The notes beneath the pieces are model-generated. The model was not told the origin of the DNA and did not search any database. It was given only the letters and a program-made list of their open reading frames with translations. Position numbers and translations under genes: made by a program. A stretch of 64,000 nucleotides of DNA, taken from positions 30,507,542-30,571,541 of the forward strand of contig NC_079492.1 of assembly GCF_020520425.1 (NCBI RefSeq), in the 5' to 3' direction. This stretch comes from Spinacia oleracea. Taxonomy: Eukaryota > Streptophyta > Magnoliopsida > Caryophyllales > Amaranthaceae. How positions within the stretch are numbered: the stretch's first letter is position 1; each line of letters begins with the position of its first letter. This document shows positions 1 through 11,894 of the stretch, piece after piece.

Positions 1-953
1 AGAGAAGCTAACAAACTAAAGGTGGCTCAATTTTTCCATAACCCTCTCGCAACGCGTAGTGAGAGGTTTATAAATGCTTTTAGAGGATCGATAGATGCTT
101 GAGGTTTGCGTGATTTGGGATTCATGGTAGTATTTTATGTGGAAAAATGGTACTTCTCCGGCTAGTTTTGGAGAGAATAATTTGACCGTTTTTGGGTTGA
201 CTCTGCTTGGTGTGAGGCTTTTCTGAATTATAATGTTTGTAATTTCCCTATGTATTGATCGAATCATGCTCCATTCTACTATTAAATATCATTTACTGCG
301 AGAGAGGGAGATATACGAAATATTTCAAGTTTGGGGCTTTGTGGCTATCGAAACTGGAATGTGAGGTGACGGTGAAGGAAGCGTGATCTGGGTGTGCGGG
401 TGATCTCTTTGTGCAGTGTATAGCTAGGTGAGTAGAAATCTTGAGTACATGAGAACAACAACCTTCGGGAATATCAAGGAGTAATAAAACAAGTGGAAGG
501 GAAATAAAAGTTGGCACAAGAAAAGTATCCAGATGTTGCAATGTTAAGCTTATGCAATTTTTTGACGACTGAATTAGATACTCTACAGCAACAAGAAGAG
601 TCGTATTGGCATTCTCAGGCTCTGGAAAATGAGTTACGTGATGGGGATAAAAATACCTCTTATTTTTTACCACGAGGCTAGCCAACGGAAGCATATGAAT
701 AAAATCTCAGGCTTGATGGATGATAATGACGTATGGTGCTCTAAAATGGATGATTTGGATTCTATGGTTTCATCTTAATTTAGCACTATTTTTCTTCTTA
801 TGTCCCACTTGAGTTTGAGGAAGCTATGGCTGGTATGTAGTGTGTAATAACAGAGGATATGAACGTTATTCTTGATACGGAGGCTACTGATAAAGATATA
901 AAAGTTGTGTTGTTTCAAATACACCCTAATAAGGCCCCAGGCCCGGATGTACG
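1..953 (+). pseudogene. LINE (non-LTR retrotransposon) ORF2 fragment, decayed
   Basis: Broken reading frames match the end of the endonuclease and the start of the reverse transcriptase of a plant L1-type LINE. Around 110-165 the frame reads like the endonuclease core (FMWKNG after a GFHGS-like stretch). At 590-720 it reads DGDKNTSYF...ASQRKHMNKISGL, the linker that precedes plant LINE RT. At 915-950 it reads HPNKAPGPD, the first conserved RT motif. An extra T near 666 breaks the frame relative to the copy at 52696. The rest of the RT is absent because the Athila element inserts right after the NKAPGPD motif, at 954. This is a dead fragment that encodes nothing functional. Family assignment rests on motifs I recognise; the clade within LINEs is not resolved. 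Confidence 0.72.
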
Positions 954-2590
954 TGATGAGCGGCATTTATGTCGCTCTAGGCCTAGGATTTTATAGGATT
1001 TTATTATGCTTTTTGATAGTTTTGTATTGTTTTGTTTCTTTTTTATCCCCTTATTCCATCTATGAACTTTTCAGGTAAAAATGTTGGAAATGATGGAAAA
1101 CACTTGAAGAATGCTCGAAATAAGCCCGTGCGATCGCACATAATTTCTGTGTGTTCGCACGGGTCGGCAGCTTTGCTTCCAAAGTCAAGCAAGCTTGTGC
1201 GCTCGTGCTCCCAGATCGTGTGCTCGCACGAAATCGAAAAAACGATGCAGGAACTATTTGGGATTTCGTGCGATCGCACAGAAGAAGAGCCCGCTCGCAC
1301 GGATTTTTGGTGGGCTCGCACTGAATTTCCGTGCGAGCACATGAAGATTTCTGAGAATTTGGCTAAGTCAGGCCCGTGCGATCGCACGACTTGTGGGCAC
1401 AATCGCACGGATCGAAGAAAAGAATTCGTCGCTGAGCTCGCTCGCACTGAACCACAGCCCGCTCGCACTGATGCGATCGCATCTGGGTATGCCCGTTCGC
1501 ACGGCTACGCGGGATTCCCTTTTCGAGTTTAAACTTATTTTTTTTAGGGGTTAATATAAATAGATTTTTCATTATTTTTATTAGTTATTTAATTTCAGAA
1601 ATATAATTTAGGAAGTTTTAGAAGGTTTGCTCTTCAAGCTAGTGCTCTAGAGAGAGAAACTCATTGATTTCAAGCTTCAAATCTGTAATTTCTTCAACTC
1701 TTCTCTTTTTCTTGCAATTTAATTCAAGTTCTTAGTATTTTGTTCATGCTAATTTTTCATAGTTCTTTGATTGTTCTTCAACTTCTTGAATTTCTTTTGC
1801 TTTGATTTTAATTCTCAAGTCTCTAATTGTTGATTTTAGTTTGCAATTGAATTCTTGATTCTCTCCTTTTATTCCTTCAATTTCATGCTTGCTAGCCTAG
1901 TATTAATGGATTTCTTGATTTGTAGAATGATTAGTGAGTATAATTAGGTTAGGGAAAGGGGAGAATCTAGGGGCTTAATTAGGGGAAATAGATGATTGAA
2001 TTGATGAATGATTGATGTTATTAAATTGATTTAGTAATAGGATTTTCCATGACCAATTGAGTAGTAGTTGCAAATGCTAGTTGATTGGATTAGATTGGAA
2101 TGTATCATTTAGGTTTGGCAAGACATTATGAGCCTAATTCATGCAAGTGAATGATAGTTCCTATTATATGCAAGCCTATCTAGCTTAGGACTATGCGAAA
2201 GCTTTTCTATAGGCTAGGTTGCTTCGCGTGCTCTATCCGAGAGGTGACGAGCACGTCATTTGGTTTCATTCCCCTATGTGCTATGTCTTTACATCATTCA
2301 TGATTATTAGATGGTAGTTCATTTCCCCCGATTTCCTTTGCCTATCCCCAACTCCCTAACGTTTCCCTTCCTTGATTCAATCTAGTTTAATTGTTAGTTT
2401 TAGTTTCTTAGCGATAATTCAAACCAAATTCTTGTTCGAACTAGCTTAACTCTAAACTCGATAACCACCTTTACTTTGGGACGATCCCTATACTTGCCAC
2501 TATAGTCCATATAGTTGGTTAGTCTAGCGGTTTTATGAATTTTGTTTGGTGAGGTGTTGTTCTATTCAACGACGGAAAAACACCCTATCA
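954..2590 (+). repeat. 5' LTR of the Athila-type element
   Basis: The LTR begins TGATGAGCGGC and ends ACACCCTATCA, giving the short terminal inverted repeat TGAT/ATCA. Its first 464 bp recur at 10817-11280, and the whole LTR recurs at 53648-55285. Between about 1126 and 1505 it holds a dense cluster of GTGCGATCGCAC-like palindromes and TCGCAC half-motifs. The remaining part is AT-rich with no coding potential; the ORFs across 1032-1572 are products of the motif cluster. Confidence 0.88.
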
Positions 2591-2593
2591 AAA

Positions 2594-2611
2594 TGGCGCC
2601 GTTGCCGGGGA
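2594..2611 (+). promoter_or_regulatory. Primer binding site, tRNA-Asp type
   Basis: TGGCGCCGTTGCCGGGGA starts three bases after the LTR end. It is complementary to the 3' end of plant tRNA-Asp (CCA included), the primer used by Athila-type elements, and fixes the + orientation of the element. Confidence 0.9.
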
Positions 2612-2744
2612 ACGGTTGTTTTTTGTTGAGTTAGTTGAGACTAGTTCATTATTAGAAAATACAAAAAAACATTGCAATTTTGCTTAGCTTTCTTTTTCCT
2701 TGGCATTGCTCACGGTTTTTCTTGAGTTTGTATAGTTGTTAGGG

Positions 2745-5644
2745 AGCGTGCTCGTCAAAGGACCCTCCATCCTCTTGACCTCGAATTGGAGAGGACACTT
2801 AGGAGACTAAGGCGTGCACGGTCTAGCTCATCAAGCCATAAAAGATTCGAATCGTTGAGTGTTGGTGAGGAACAACAAGAGAGTGAGCAAGTTTTTGAGA
2901 ATATGGCGCTCCCGGTTAAGAACTTGGGAATACCGGGGGCATTCGAAGCTACATGCGGTATTCAAGCCCCCACAACAAATTCCAACAACTTTGAGATCAA
3001 GCCCGCCTTGATCAATTTGGTCCAAAGCCACCCCTTTTGTGGGAAGAGCAATGAATCACCTCACGAACATCTCAAACAGTTCGAGCACTATTGTGACATA
3101 ATCAAGCACAATGGTGTCACATCGGATTACGTGAGGTTGACATTGTTTCGGTTCTCTCTACTTGGGCGAGCAAGTTATTGGCTTGACAAGGAGGTCAAGC
3201 CCAACTCACTTCGCACTTGGACCGAGGTGACGAGTGCATTCTTAAACAAGTTATATTCGCATGGGAAGACGGCGGAGTATCGCCACAAGATTCAATCCTT
3301 TGAGCAAAGGCGAGATGAGTCACTCTTCGAAGCTTGGGATCGTTTTAAGGAGTATCAAAGGGAATGCCCTCACCATGGGATCCCTAAATGTTTGTTGCTT
3401 CAAACATTCTACTTGGGGTTGAGTCCAAGTTCAAAGACAAGTCTTGATGCGGTCGTGAGAGGCCCCATCATGAACAAAACTAAGGATCAAATAGAGGAAA
3501 TCATTGAGGATGTTGTTCAGAACTACCAATCTTAGCATGTAGGCACAAGGAATTATGATGGGAAAGGTATGAGTACGTGATGATGGGAAGGGTTCGGTGT
3601 ACGCCATAGAGCAAGCATGGATGATAGAGAAGCTTAGCTCGCGATTGGAGAAGCTTGAAAACACACCTATACCATTCGTGGGAAGAGCTTCAAGCCAACC
3701 GCCATCACCATCTACAATCCCACCTCCTTCAGCCACTCTTCTCACTAAGGTGAAGAGCAAGGTTAGTTCTTATGATACAATGCCTCCGGGCACTTCCTTT
3801 TGCAAAAATTGCCAAGACTATAGTCATTCCCCCAATGCATGCCCCCTAGTTCATAATTTGTCTTTTGTGGATTATTGCCCTTCGTATGAAGGCGATTTTG
3901 ATGTGGAGTATGCTAATGCCTTAAATGAGAGGTCTAGGAATGATAACCCTAACAATCAGAATTTTGCTAGGCAACCTAGAGGGCCCCCCATGTATGGTTC
4001 CCACCAAGGCTACGGCCAAGGAAGTGGGTATGATAGCCAAAATCGAGGTGGCTATAGAGCACAAGGCTATCAAAGCCAAGCGCCCTATGGTCAACCACAA
4101 GGTTTTGGAAATCAAGGCCAATACAACCAAGGTAGTTATAATCCCAACCATCAAGGTGGAGGGGGTTATAACTACTCTTATGGGAAATTTAGGGGTGCCT
4201 CAAGTGGGGGGGTTATCCTTTGAACTCGGGAGGTCCTTATGGTGCATCTCAAATCCCACCTCCCGGATTCAATGGACCGAGGACCTTTGGCAACCAATAT
4301 CAATCAAACATTAGTGGTTATGGCATTGTACCTCCATCACTCCCGCCTCTCAAGTCTAATCTTGAGGCTCTCATGGAGTCGTTTGTGTGGGCGCAAGCCA
4401 AGAAGAATGTCGAGTTTGAGGATGGATTCAAACAATCCACCACTCAATTGAAGATGATTGAAAACCAATTATCTCAACTTGCTAATACCATTAGGGAACA
4501 TCATGCGCATGCTAGACTCCCACCTCAAAGTCATGCTCCAAAGTAAATGAATGCCATAGTGACAAGGAGTGGGAGGATTTTAGATGATGTTTCTAGAGCT
4601 AATAAGGTCTCTAAGCCTAATGGGAAGGATCAAGAGGGAGTCAATGAGTCTAGTGACAATGATATGGTAGAAGAGGAGCCTCCCATCAATGATGAAGGTG
4701 AAACTCCTATCCCAAAGGAGGCAACTCTCCTACCTCTCCCCACTCCTAAACTTCCCTATCCTCAAAGATTCATAAGGCACAAGTTAGATGTGCAATTCTT
4801 AAAATTCCTTGATGTTCTTCGAAAATTGCACATCACTCTCCCCTTTACGGACGCATTGAAACAAATGCCTACCTACTCAAGGTTCCTTAAGGAAATCTTG
4901 AGTGGGAAGCGGGATTGCGACGTAAAGGAGACGGTGAACCTCACCGAGAATTTTAGTGCTATCATTCTTAACCAAATGCCACCCAAACTCAAAGACCCGG
5001 GTAGTTTTTCTATCCCTTGTGCTATTAAGGAGCTTGAAATAAGCAATGCCTTGTGTGATTTGGGTGCCAGCGTTAGTCTAATGCCTTATTCGGTGTTCGC
5101 CAAGCTTGAAGTTGGTGATCTTGTCCCAACTAACATCACCTTGCAACTTGCCGACCGTTCGGTCAAGTACCCTATTGGCAAGGTTGAGGATGTACCCTTG
5201 AGAGTTGGTGGCCTAGTGATCCCCGTCGATTTTGTAGTCCTAGACATAGATGAGGATGTGCATGTCCCTATTATTCTAAGCCGCCCATTCTTAGCTACGG
5301 CGGGGGCCATTATTGATATCAAGCAAGGGAACATTACTTTGAAAGTTGGGAAGGATAGTTTGTTTTTTGACTTGAATAAGGCCATGGATTATCCAAGTTC
5401 CACTAATGAGAAATGTTTCTTGGTGGACTCTTTTGATCCCATAGTGAATGACATGCATGAGCATTTTCTCACCACTAATGATCCACTTGAGCTTATTCTT
5501 TTGAATAGGCATGGCTTAGGTAATTTAGGGATTGAAGTGGCTAAGTACGAGGAGCTTTTGGATGCCCCATCACCTTGTGCTCAACCCGAGCAATGCATGC
5601 TTGTGATTGATGGAAAGATGCTTTTGATGACGCCCGATTGGTAA
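2745..5644 (+). pseudogene. Athila gag-protease, copy 1, broken
   Basis: This is the counterpart of the open 974-codon frame at 55427-58351. Gag (retrotransposon gag domain, roughly 3000-3535) is followed by a CX2CX4HX4C zinc knuckle near 3800, a Gly/Gln/Tyr-rich low-complexity linker (about 3960-4300) and an aspartic protease with the DLGAS active-site motif near 5060. By comparison with copy 2, five lesions are visible. The start ATG is changed, with a nearby indel. A TGG has become TAG at 3533-3535. There is a small insertion near 3571. Two extra G lie in the run at about 4204-4210. A CAA has become TAA at 4544-4546. A further one-base difference near 5640 separates this frame from RT. The protein would assemble particles and process the polyprotein in an active element; here it cannot be made whole. 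Confidence 0.85.
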
Positions 5645-5645
5645 G

Positions 5646-7223
5646 GAAGCTCCCAAGGTAGAGCTAAAACCTCTACCTTTGAGCTTGAGGTACGTGTTTC
5701 TCGGTCCAAACTCTTCTTACCCCGTGATTATCAATTCCTCTTTAGATGACGAGCAAGTGCTCAAGCTCACTCATGTCTTGAAAAGTCATCAAAGGACTTT
5801 GGGCTACACCATTGGTGATTTAAAAGGTGTTAGCCCAACCCTTTGCATGCATCATATAGAGCTTGAGGACGGTGCCGTCCCACATCGTGAAAGGCAAAGA
5901 AAACTTAATCCACCTATGGGAGAGGTGGTTAAGAAGGAAATAATGAAGCTTTTGGCGGCCGGGATTATCTATCCTATTTCTAATAGTCGATGGGTATCCC
6001 CAGTCCATGTGGTTCCAAAAAAGGGTGGGATGACGGTAGTCAAGAATTCACATGGAGAGCTCATTTCCACCCGGACGGTAACCGGGTGGCGCATGTGTAT
6101 TGACTATCGCCAACTCAATCTTTCCACTAACAAAAACCACTTTCCTCTCCCATTTATTGATCAAATGCTTGAACGTCTAACCAAACACAAGTATTTTAGC
6201 TTTCTTGATGGATATTCCGGGTTCTTTCAAATCCCCATTAACCCGGAAGACCAAGAGAAAACTACATTTACTTGACCTTATGGGACCTTTGCCTAAAGGA
6301 GGATGCCATTCGGGCTTTGCAATGCCCCCGAGACGTTCCAAAGGTGTATGATGAGTATTTTTGGTGATATGCTCGAAGAAGAAATGGAGGTGTTCATGGA
6401 TGACTTTTTGGTGGGAGGCTCCACCGATGATGAATGCCTCATCAATCTTGGGAAGTTCCTTGCGAGGTGTGAGAAAGTCAACTTGGTGCTCAATTGGGAA
6501 AAATGCCACTTCATGGTGGAGGAAGGAATTGTTCTAGGTCACAAGGTCTCTCACCATGGGATTGAGGTAGATAGAGCGAAAATCGAAGTCATAGAGAAGT
6601 TTCCTCCCCCGGTGAATGTTAAGGGGATCCGATCCTTTCTTGGGCATGCCGGATTCTATAGGCGATTCATTAAAGACTTTTCCTCGATTGCTCGACCTCT
6701 CACTAACCTCCTCCAAAAGGAGTGTGACTTTCACTTTGATTCCGCATGTCTCAAGGCCTTTAACACAATCAAGAGTGCCCTTATTTCTACTCCTATAGTT
6801 CAAGCTCCGGATTGGTCTCTACCTTTCGAGTTGATGTGCAACGCAAGTGATTTCTCGGTTGGGGGAGTTCTTGGTGAATGAAAGGACAAAAAGCTCCATG
6901 TGATCTATTATATGTCAAAGACTCTTAATCAAGCTCAAGACAACTACACCACGACCGAGAAAGAATTTCTCGCCATTGTGCATGCATTTGAGAAGTTTAG
7001 GACCTATTTGGTAGGGTCAAAGACAATTGTGTACACGGATCATGCGGCTATTCGCTATCTTATGGAGAAAAAAGAGGCAAAACCGAGACTCATTCGTTGG
7101 GTGTTACTCCTTCAAGAATTCGACATCGAGATTAGAGATAAGAAAGGAGCCGAGAATGTGGTGGCCGACCACCTATCTAGGCTAGAACTTGGGAGTGAGG
7201 CTCCGGATGATGTTCCAATTTAG
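5646..7223 (+). pseudogene. Athila reverse transcriptase-RNase H, broken
   Basis: The RT core is recognisable, with the SRWVSPVHVVPKKGG region near 5985, the MCIDYRQLN motif near 6090 and the catalytic FMDD box at 6393-6404. Two in-frame stops lie just before the MPFGLCNAP motif (TGA 6273-6275 and TAA 6294-6296). RNase H follows: the first catalytic Asp of the usual DAS motif is Asn (AAC at 6840-6842), a stop follows at about 6879, and then TEKEF, YTDH and ADHLSR motifs are retained up to 7223. The enzyme would convert element RNA to cDNA. With the stops and the Asp-to-Asn change it is inactive. Lineage is Ty3/gypsy with high confidence. Confidence 0.88.
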
Positions 7224-8883
7224 GATGCTTTGAGAGATGGTACCTTGTACATGGTTGGGAGTTCCCAACTCCCTTGGTTTGTTGACATAGTGAATTACTT
7301 GGCTTGTGGGGCGATCCCCGAAGATCCACAACTCAAGAGCGCCGCAAGTTGAACTATGATTCTAGACGCTATATTTGGGATGAGCCCACATTGTTGAGAC
7401 GGTGCCCGGATGGCCTTTTAAGGAGGTGTGTTCCGGATGAGGAGTTCCCTAGTGTTCTTCGTATGTGCCACTCCTCCCCTTGTGGTGGGCATATGGGAGG
7501 TGATAGAACCGCTTCCAAGATTCTTCAAAGCATGTTGTGGTGGCCTACCCTTTTTCAGGGATGCTTGGGCATTTGTCAAGTCTTGTGATCGTTGTCAAAG
7601 AACGGGTAATATTTCCAAGACACATGAAATTCCACAAAATCCTATCCTAGAGTTGGAGGTGTTCGATGTGTGGGGAATCGACTTCATGGGTCCCTTCCCT
7701 TCTTCTTATGACAACCTATACATTCTTGTCACGGTTGACTATGTTTCCAAGTGGGCGGAAGCCATTGCATCTCCCACTAACGATCACAAAGTGGTGGTCA
7801 ACCTCTTCAAGAAGATCATATTTCCGCGTTTTGGGGTTCCTAGGGCTTTGATTACTGATGGTGGGTCCCATTTTTGCCCATGGTAAGTTCAAGGCTCTCT
7901 TGCGGAAGTATGGTGTTCATCACAAAGTTGGTGTGGGCTATCATCCTTAAACTAGAGGCCAAGTGGAAGTCACCAATAGGGAGATCAGGTCTATTTTGGA
8001 GAAGTCGGTTTCCAAGAACCGCAAGGATTGGTCAATCAAACTTGATGACGCCTTAGGGGCGTATAGAACGGCTTTCAAGACGCCAATTGGGATGACTCCA
8101 TACAAACTTGTTTATGGCAAGAATTTCCACTTGCCGGTGGAGCTTGAGCACAAGGCCATGTGGGCCATCAAAATTTTGAATTTCGAGCTCACTAGTGCGG
8201 GTGAGCGGCGCTTGCTCGATCTCCATGAGTTAGAAGAGCTCCGCATGAATGCCTATGACTCAGCAAGAATTTATAAGGCGCGTTCTAAACAATATCACGA
8301 CGCCAAGATTAAGAAGAGAGAGTTCAAGGAGGGGGAGAAGGTCCTCCTTTATAACTCTCGCTTGAAGTTGTTCTCGGGAAAACTCAAATCCCGGTGGAGC
8401 GGTCCGTTCGATGTTGTTCGGGTTTTCCCCCATGGTGCTATCAAGATTCGGAATGATGATTCCGAGTCCTTCAAAGTGAATGGCCATCGGCTCAAACACT
8501 ATTACTTGGGAGACTCTATTGGATCTTTTGCTACCTTGGACCTCAAGGACCCCCCCATGCATTTGGGGGGATTCGTCAAGCTAATGACGTTAAACGAGCA
8601 CTTCCGGGAGGCACCCGGCGGCTTCTTTGCATTCTTTGTGGTTTGGTTTCATTGCGGTGGGTTCACACTTCCCACCAATGCTTTGTTCGTCGATTCTTTG
8701 GTGAGTTTTTTTGGTTTCTACAAGTTCTTTGCGGGACTTGCTCCCACGACATTTCCGGTAATATCCTTCTATCTCACATGCATTATTTGGGACGGGCATC
8801 TTGCATATGGGGAATTTGGTTGGATGGGTAGTTGTGCCCCTCCTTGTTTAGTTTTAGGCCTTGAGGACATGGCCTATTTCTAG
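7224..8883 (+). pseudogene. Athila integrase, broken
   Basis: The zinc-binding HHCC domain spans about 7440-7600 (CHSS...GGHMG, then CDRCQ after a frameshift near 7555). The catalytic core shows GIDFMGPFP (Asp codon 7680-7682), ITDGGSHF (Asp 7857-7859) and GQVEV (Glu 7966-7968), the normal D-D-E order and spacing. A frameshift near 7873 and a TAA at 7948-7950 interrupt the core. From 7963 to 8883 a 306-codon frame carries the C-terminal part, including TPYKLVYGK, the GPF-D motif region near 8400 and an uncharacterised tail. The product would insert cDNA into the chromosome. No intact frame spans the domain. Confidence 0.85.
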
Positions 8884-10802
8884 CTTGGGGGGAGTTTTGT
8901 TGTGTGGTTGCCTACTTGTGATTCTCATTTCTTTGAAACCATACCATTTTGTGCACTTGTATATATTAGCTTCTTTGTTTTTAGTTTGATTTTAGTTTCT
9001 TTTCTTTTCGTTTGTTTTGTTTGTTTCTTTTTTGTTTTCCTTTTTGGTGTGTTTTCTTATTCTTTTCCTTTTTCTTTCTTTTTCTTCTTTTTCCTTTCCT
9101 TTTGACAAGGCAAGTTTTTCTAGGTTTTCGTAGGCAATATTCTTGACTTGGGCAAATAAAATTGGAACTTGTAGACTAGAATGCTTTTATTCCTAATTGG
9201 TAGATGGGTGCACGGTTTTCAATGTCTTGGGTCGAATCTAGGATTTAGGTGTCAAGAAAGTTGGTTGAACTTTGGGTAGCATGCGTCTTAAACCCTTGGC
9301 TTGTGGTAAGATGGTGTCGATTCTCTCTAGTGATTTGAAACCGGAGAGAGTGGTATTTTCTCCCATGTGAGGTTCATGTTCAAATTAGCTTAAACACATA
9401 TACATATATTGAGTGGCATGGATCCTTAGCATTGACTTTCTTATCTCCCGAATTTGACTATTTCCTTCCCGAGACCGCGACCGAACTACTTTAGGGGACG
9501 ACAGAGGCATTTCTTTCGGTTACTATTTTTCTTTTTAGTTTAGGACTTTATTTTCTATTTTTCTCATATGTTTTTTGTTTGCATTTGCCCCCTTGCTAGC
9601 CATTTGAGCCTTGCCCTTCATTTCTTATGAGCACATTACAAGCCTATTAGCCTTTGTTTTATTTTCACCCTTAGAAGTGATAGTGAAGCTTTGTGTTATG
9701 ATGCTTGAGGTTTTGAATGAATATGCAAAGTTGAGGAATGATATTTATTGGTATGAATGGCAATGTTTGGGAAGTATGGTGTATATAGTGAATAAATGAT
9801 GTAAAAGCAAAAAGAGAAAGTAAAAGTTTTGAAAAAGCCAAAAACAGAGAAAAACAAGGCATTAAGAAAAGTTTCAATTAAAACACAAAAAAAGAAAAAA
9901 CCAAATCAAGAAAAAGTGCAAAAAAGAGTTGTAGTCTAGAGTAGTTGTTGAATAAGCTTGGGGGTACCCCAAATAAGTGGTATGAGTTTGTTTTTTGTTC
10001 TATTTGCTTGAGTTGGGTTCTATCATTGCGCTTCACTTTAGGTATGAGCACCAAATCCCAAATTTGTTCCACACCTTACCCCTAGCCTACGTTACACCCT
10101 AAAAAGTCCTCTTTACCCTTTTGAGTTGAGTCATTGCGGTGGAGGGAGGATTTGGTCAAGTTTATGGAATAAGATTGTCATGCTAAGATGTCGGGTAGCC
10201 TAATGTTGATTTTCTGGCGCCTTCGCGGTGTCTTGAGACGCTATTCTCAAGGGTGGATAAGATCTAGAGATTTGACGTGGTATGCTTGGTTGAAGGGGAA
10301 TTGGCTAGTGTTTACCCTTAGTTCGCTCTGCTTGACTCTTGAATATTTCACTCGATTTAGGACATTGGTTAGCGTGTATTCATCTATTTAGTTATTAATA
10401 TTAGAATTCCTTTGTGCTCGTTCCATAATAAAGGCCCTTATCTTGAGTTTTGTAGTTTCATTTTTTGTTTTCTTTCTTTTCTTTTCCTTTTCTTTCTTTT
10501 CTTTTTGTTTTGTTTTCTTTCTTTTTCTTGGTTTGTTTTCCATTTTTAGGTCTTGCCTTGATTCAATTTTTGGAAGAGTTATGGGTGTTTCTCTTTGGAA
10601 ACCCTTGCGAGATCCCACTCCCCCTCATGAGCGATTGGGGGGTTCAAATAGCTTATTGCATGCGCTTAAATGCAACCGTGATTCCTACGAAAGTGAGTTA
10701 GTGTGCATTCTTGTAGTTCTTGTTTTCTTAGTTTTAGATTTTGAATAATGGCTCATTCTCTCCTATTTTCATGTTTGGTTTGCTAGGGACTAGCAAACGC
10801 TT
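8884..10802 (+). other. Non-coding 3' spacer of the Athila element (env position)
   Basis: No supported gene. The stretch has pyrimidine-rich tracts (about 8985-9105 and 10450-10530) and a purine/A-rich tract (about 9795-9920). It also holds two internal copies of the polypurine-like string AGCTTGGGGG (8882-8892 and about 9954-9965) that resemble the real tract at 10803. Athila elements often carry an env-like ORF here; none is visible. Confidence 0.65.
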
Positions 10803-10816
10803 AGCTTGGGGGAGTT
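10803..10816 (+). promoter_or_regulatory. Polypurine tract of the Athila element
   Basis: AGCTTGGGGGAGTT directly precedes the 3' LTR start TGATGAGCGG at 10817. The position and G-rich purine run are those expected for plus-strand priming. Confidence 0.8.
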
Positions 10817-11280
10817 TGATGAGCGGCATTTATGTCGCTCTAGGCCTAGGATTTTATAGGATTTTATTATGCTTTTTGATAGTTTTGTATTGTTTTGTTG
10901 CTTCTTTATCCCCTTATTCCATCTATGAACTTTTCAGGTAAAAATGTTGGAAAAGATGGAAAACACATGAAGAATGCTCGAAATAAGCCCGTGCGATCGC
11001 ACAGAATTTCTGTGTGTTCGCACGGGTCAACAGCTTTGCCTCCAAAGTCAAGCAAGCTTGTGCGCTCGTGCTCCTAGATCATGTGCTCGCACGAAATCGA
11101 AAAAACGATGCAGGAACTATTTGGGATTTCGTCCGATCGCACAGAAGAAGAGCCCGCTCGCACGTATTTTAGGTGGGCTCGCACTGAATTTCCATGCGAG
11201 CACATGAAGATTTCTGAGAATTTGGCTAAGTCAGTCCCGTGCGATCGCACGGCTTGTGGGAACGATCGCACGGATCGAAG
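10817..11280 (+). repeat. Truncated 3' LTR of the Athila-type element
   Basis: It is nearly identical to the first 464 bp of the 5' LTR, including the palindrome cluster, and stops after CACGGATCGAAG. What follows (gaaacgtaggcaacc...) does not match the LTR. The truncation is in the U3/R portion. Confidence 0.9.
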
Positions 11281-11894
11281 GAAACGTAGGCAACCTCATT
11301 TAGAGGCCCGGTCACCTTAATAAAAAAAATTCAAAGTTTCTTTAATTAAGGGCATCCAAAAAATTAAATCAATTTCAAAATTCAATTGTCGTTGTTGTTC
11401 TTATTCCAAATGTGCAGGCATGTTCAAGCGGAATCTGGCACAATCTTCAAATAACTTTATTTGGCTCTAAGGCCTCCATCAAAGCTAATTCGATTAAAGG
11501 GTTGGAATCAATTGTAGCAAAGTTCAAAGCCTTTTCCCTTCCACTAAACACACTTCCTAAACACATTTCTAAACACACTCTAAGACATATTTGAAGGAAA
11601 TAATGCCCTTGGTCCAAGTATGCATTTAATACTAAGTCTAAAAAATACGGTTCATTATTAATTAACAAGTTAATAATTCAGTGAGATCAAGTGAACTGAG
11701 TGCCTAGCTAGGGGCCGCTTCAATTCAAGTGGAATTAATCAACAACTAACTCTTGACTAAACCTGTAGGGTCACACAAATAGTCCGTGAACGGATCAATT
11801 ATTTAAGTGAATATATTATTCATTAAGTACTCCATTTATGATCGTTCGGAAATGACGAATCTCGGTTCCAGTGGTAGCTGAAATCGTCAAAAGG

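Larger units (their letters stand above)
954..11280 (+). mobile_element. Athila-type Ty3/gypsy LTR retrotransposon, 3' LTR truncated
   Basis: The element has a 1637-bp 5' LTR (TGATGAG...CCTATCA), a tRNA-Asp-type primer binding site, gag, aspartic protease, RT, RNase H and integrase in Ty3/gypsy order, then a long non-coding 3' spacer, a polypurine tract and the first 464 bp of the 3' LTR. At 11280 homology to the 5' LTR stops abruptly and unrelated sequence begins, so the 3' end was lost. The 5 bp before the element is gtacg, but no matching duplication can be checked on the truncated side. The tRNA-Asp primer, the DLGAS protease and the large non-coding spacer in the env position fit the Athila lineage. 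Several nonsense and frameshift mutations make it non-autonomous. Confidence 0.88.

Noticed and set aside
1128-1139. GCGATCGC core, the cyanobacterial HIP1 motif
   Set aside because: The context is a plant LTR; the resemblance is coincidental and no other cyanobacterial feature is present.
1032-1572. Long overlapping ORFs on both strands with repeated CDRT/ART residues
   Set aside because: They come from the GTGCGATCGCAC repeat field inside an LTR, recur in every LTR copy, and match no protein family.
10388-10748. Phe-rich and Lys-rich ORFs in the Athila spacer
   Set aside because: Translations of a pyrimidine tract and its complement; not an env gene.
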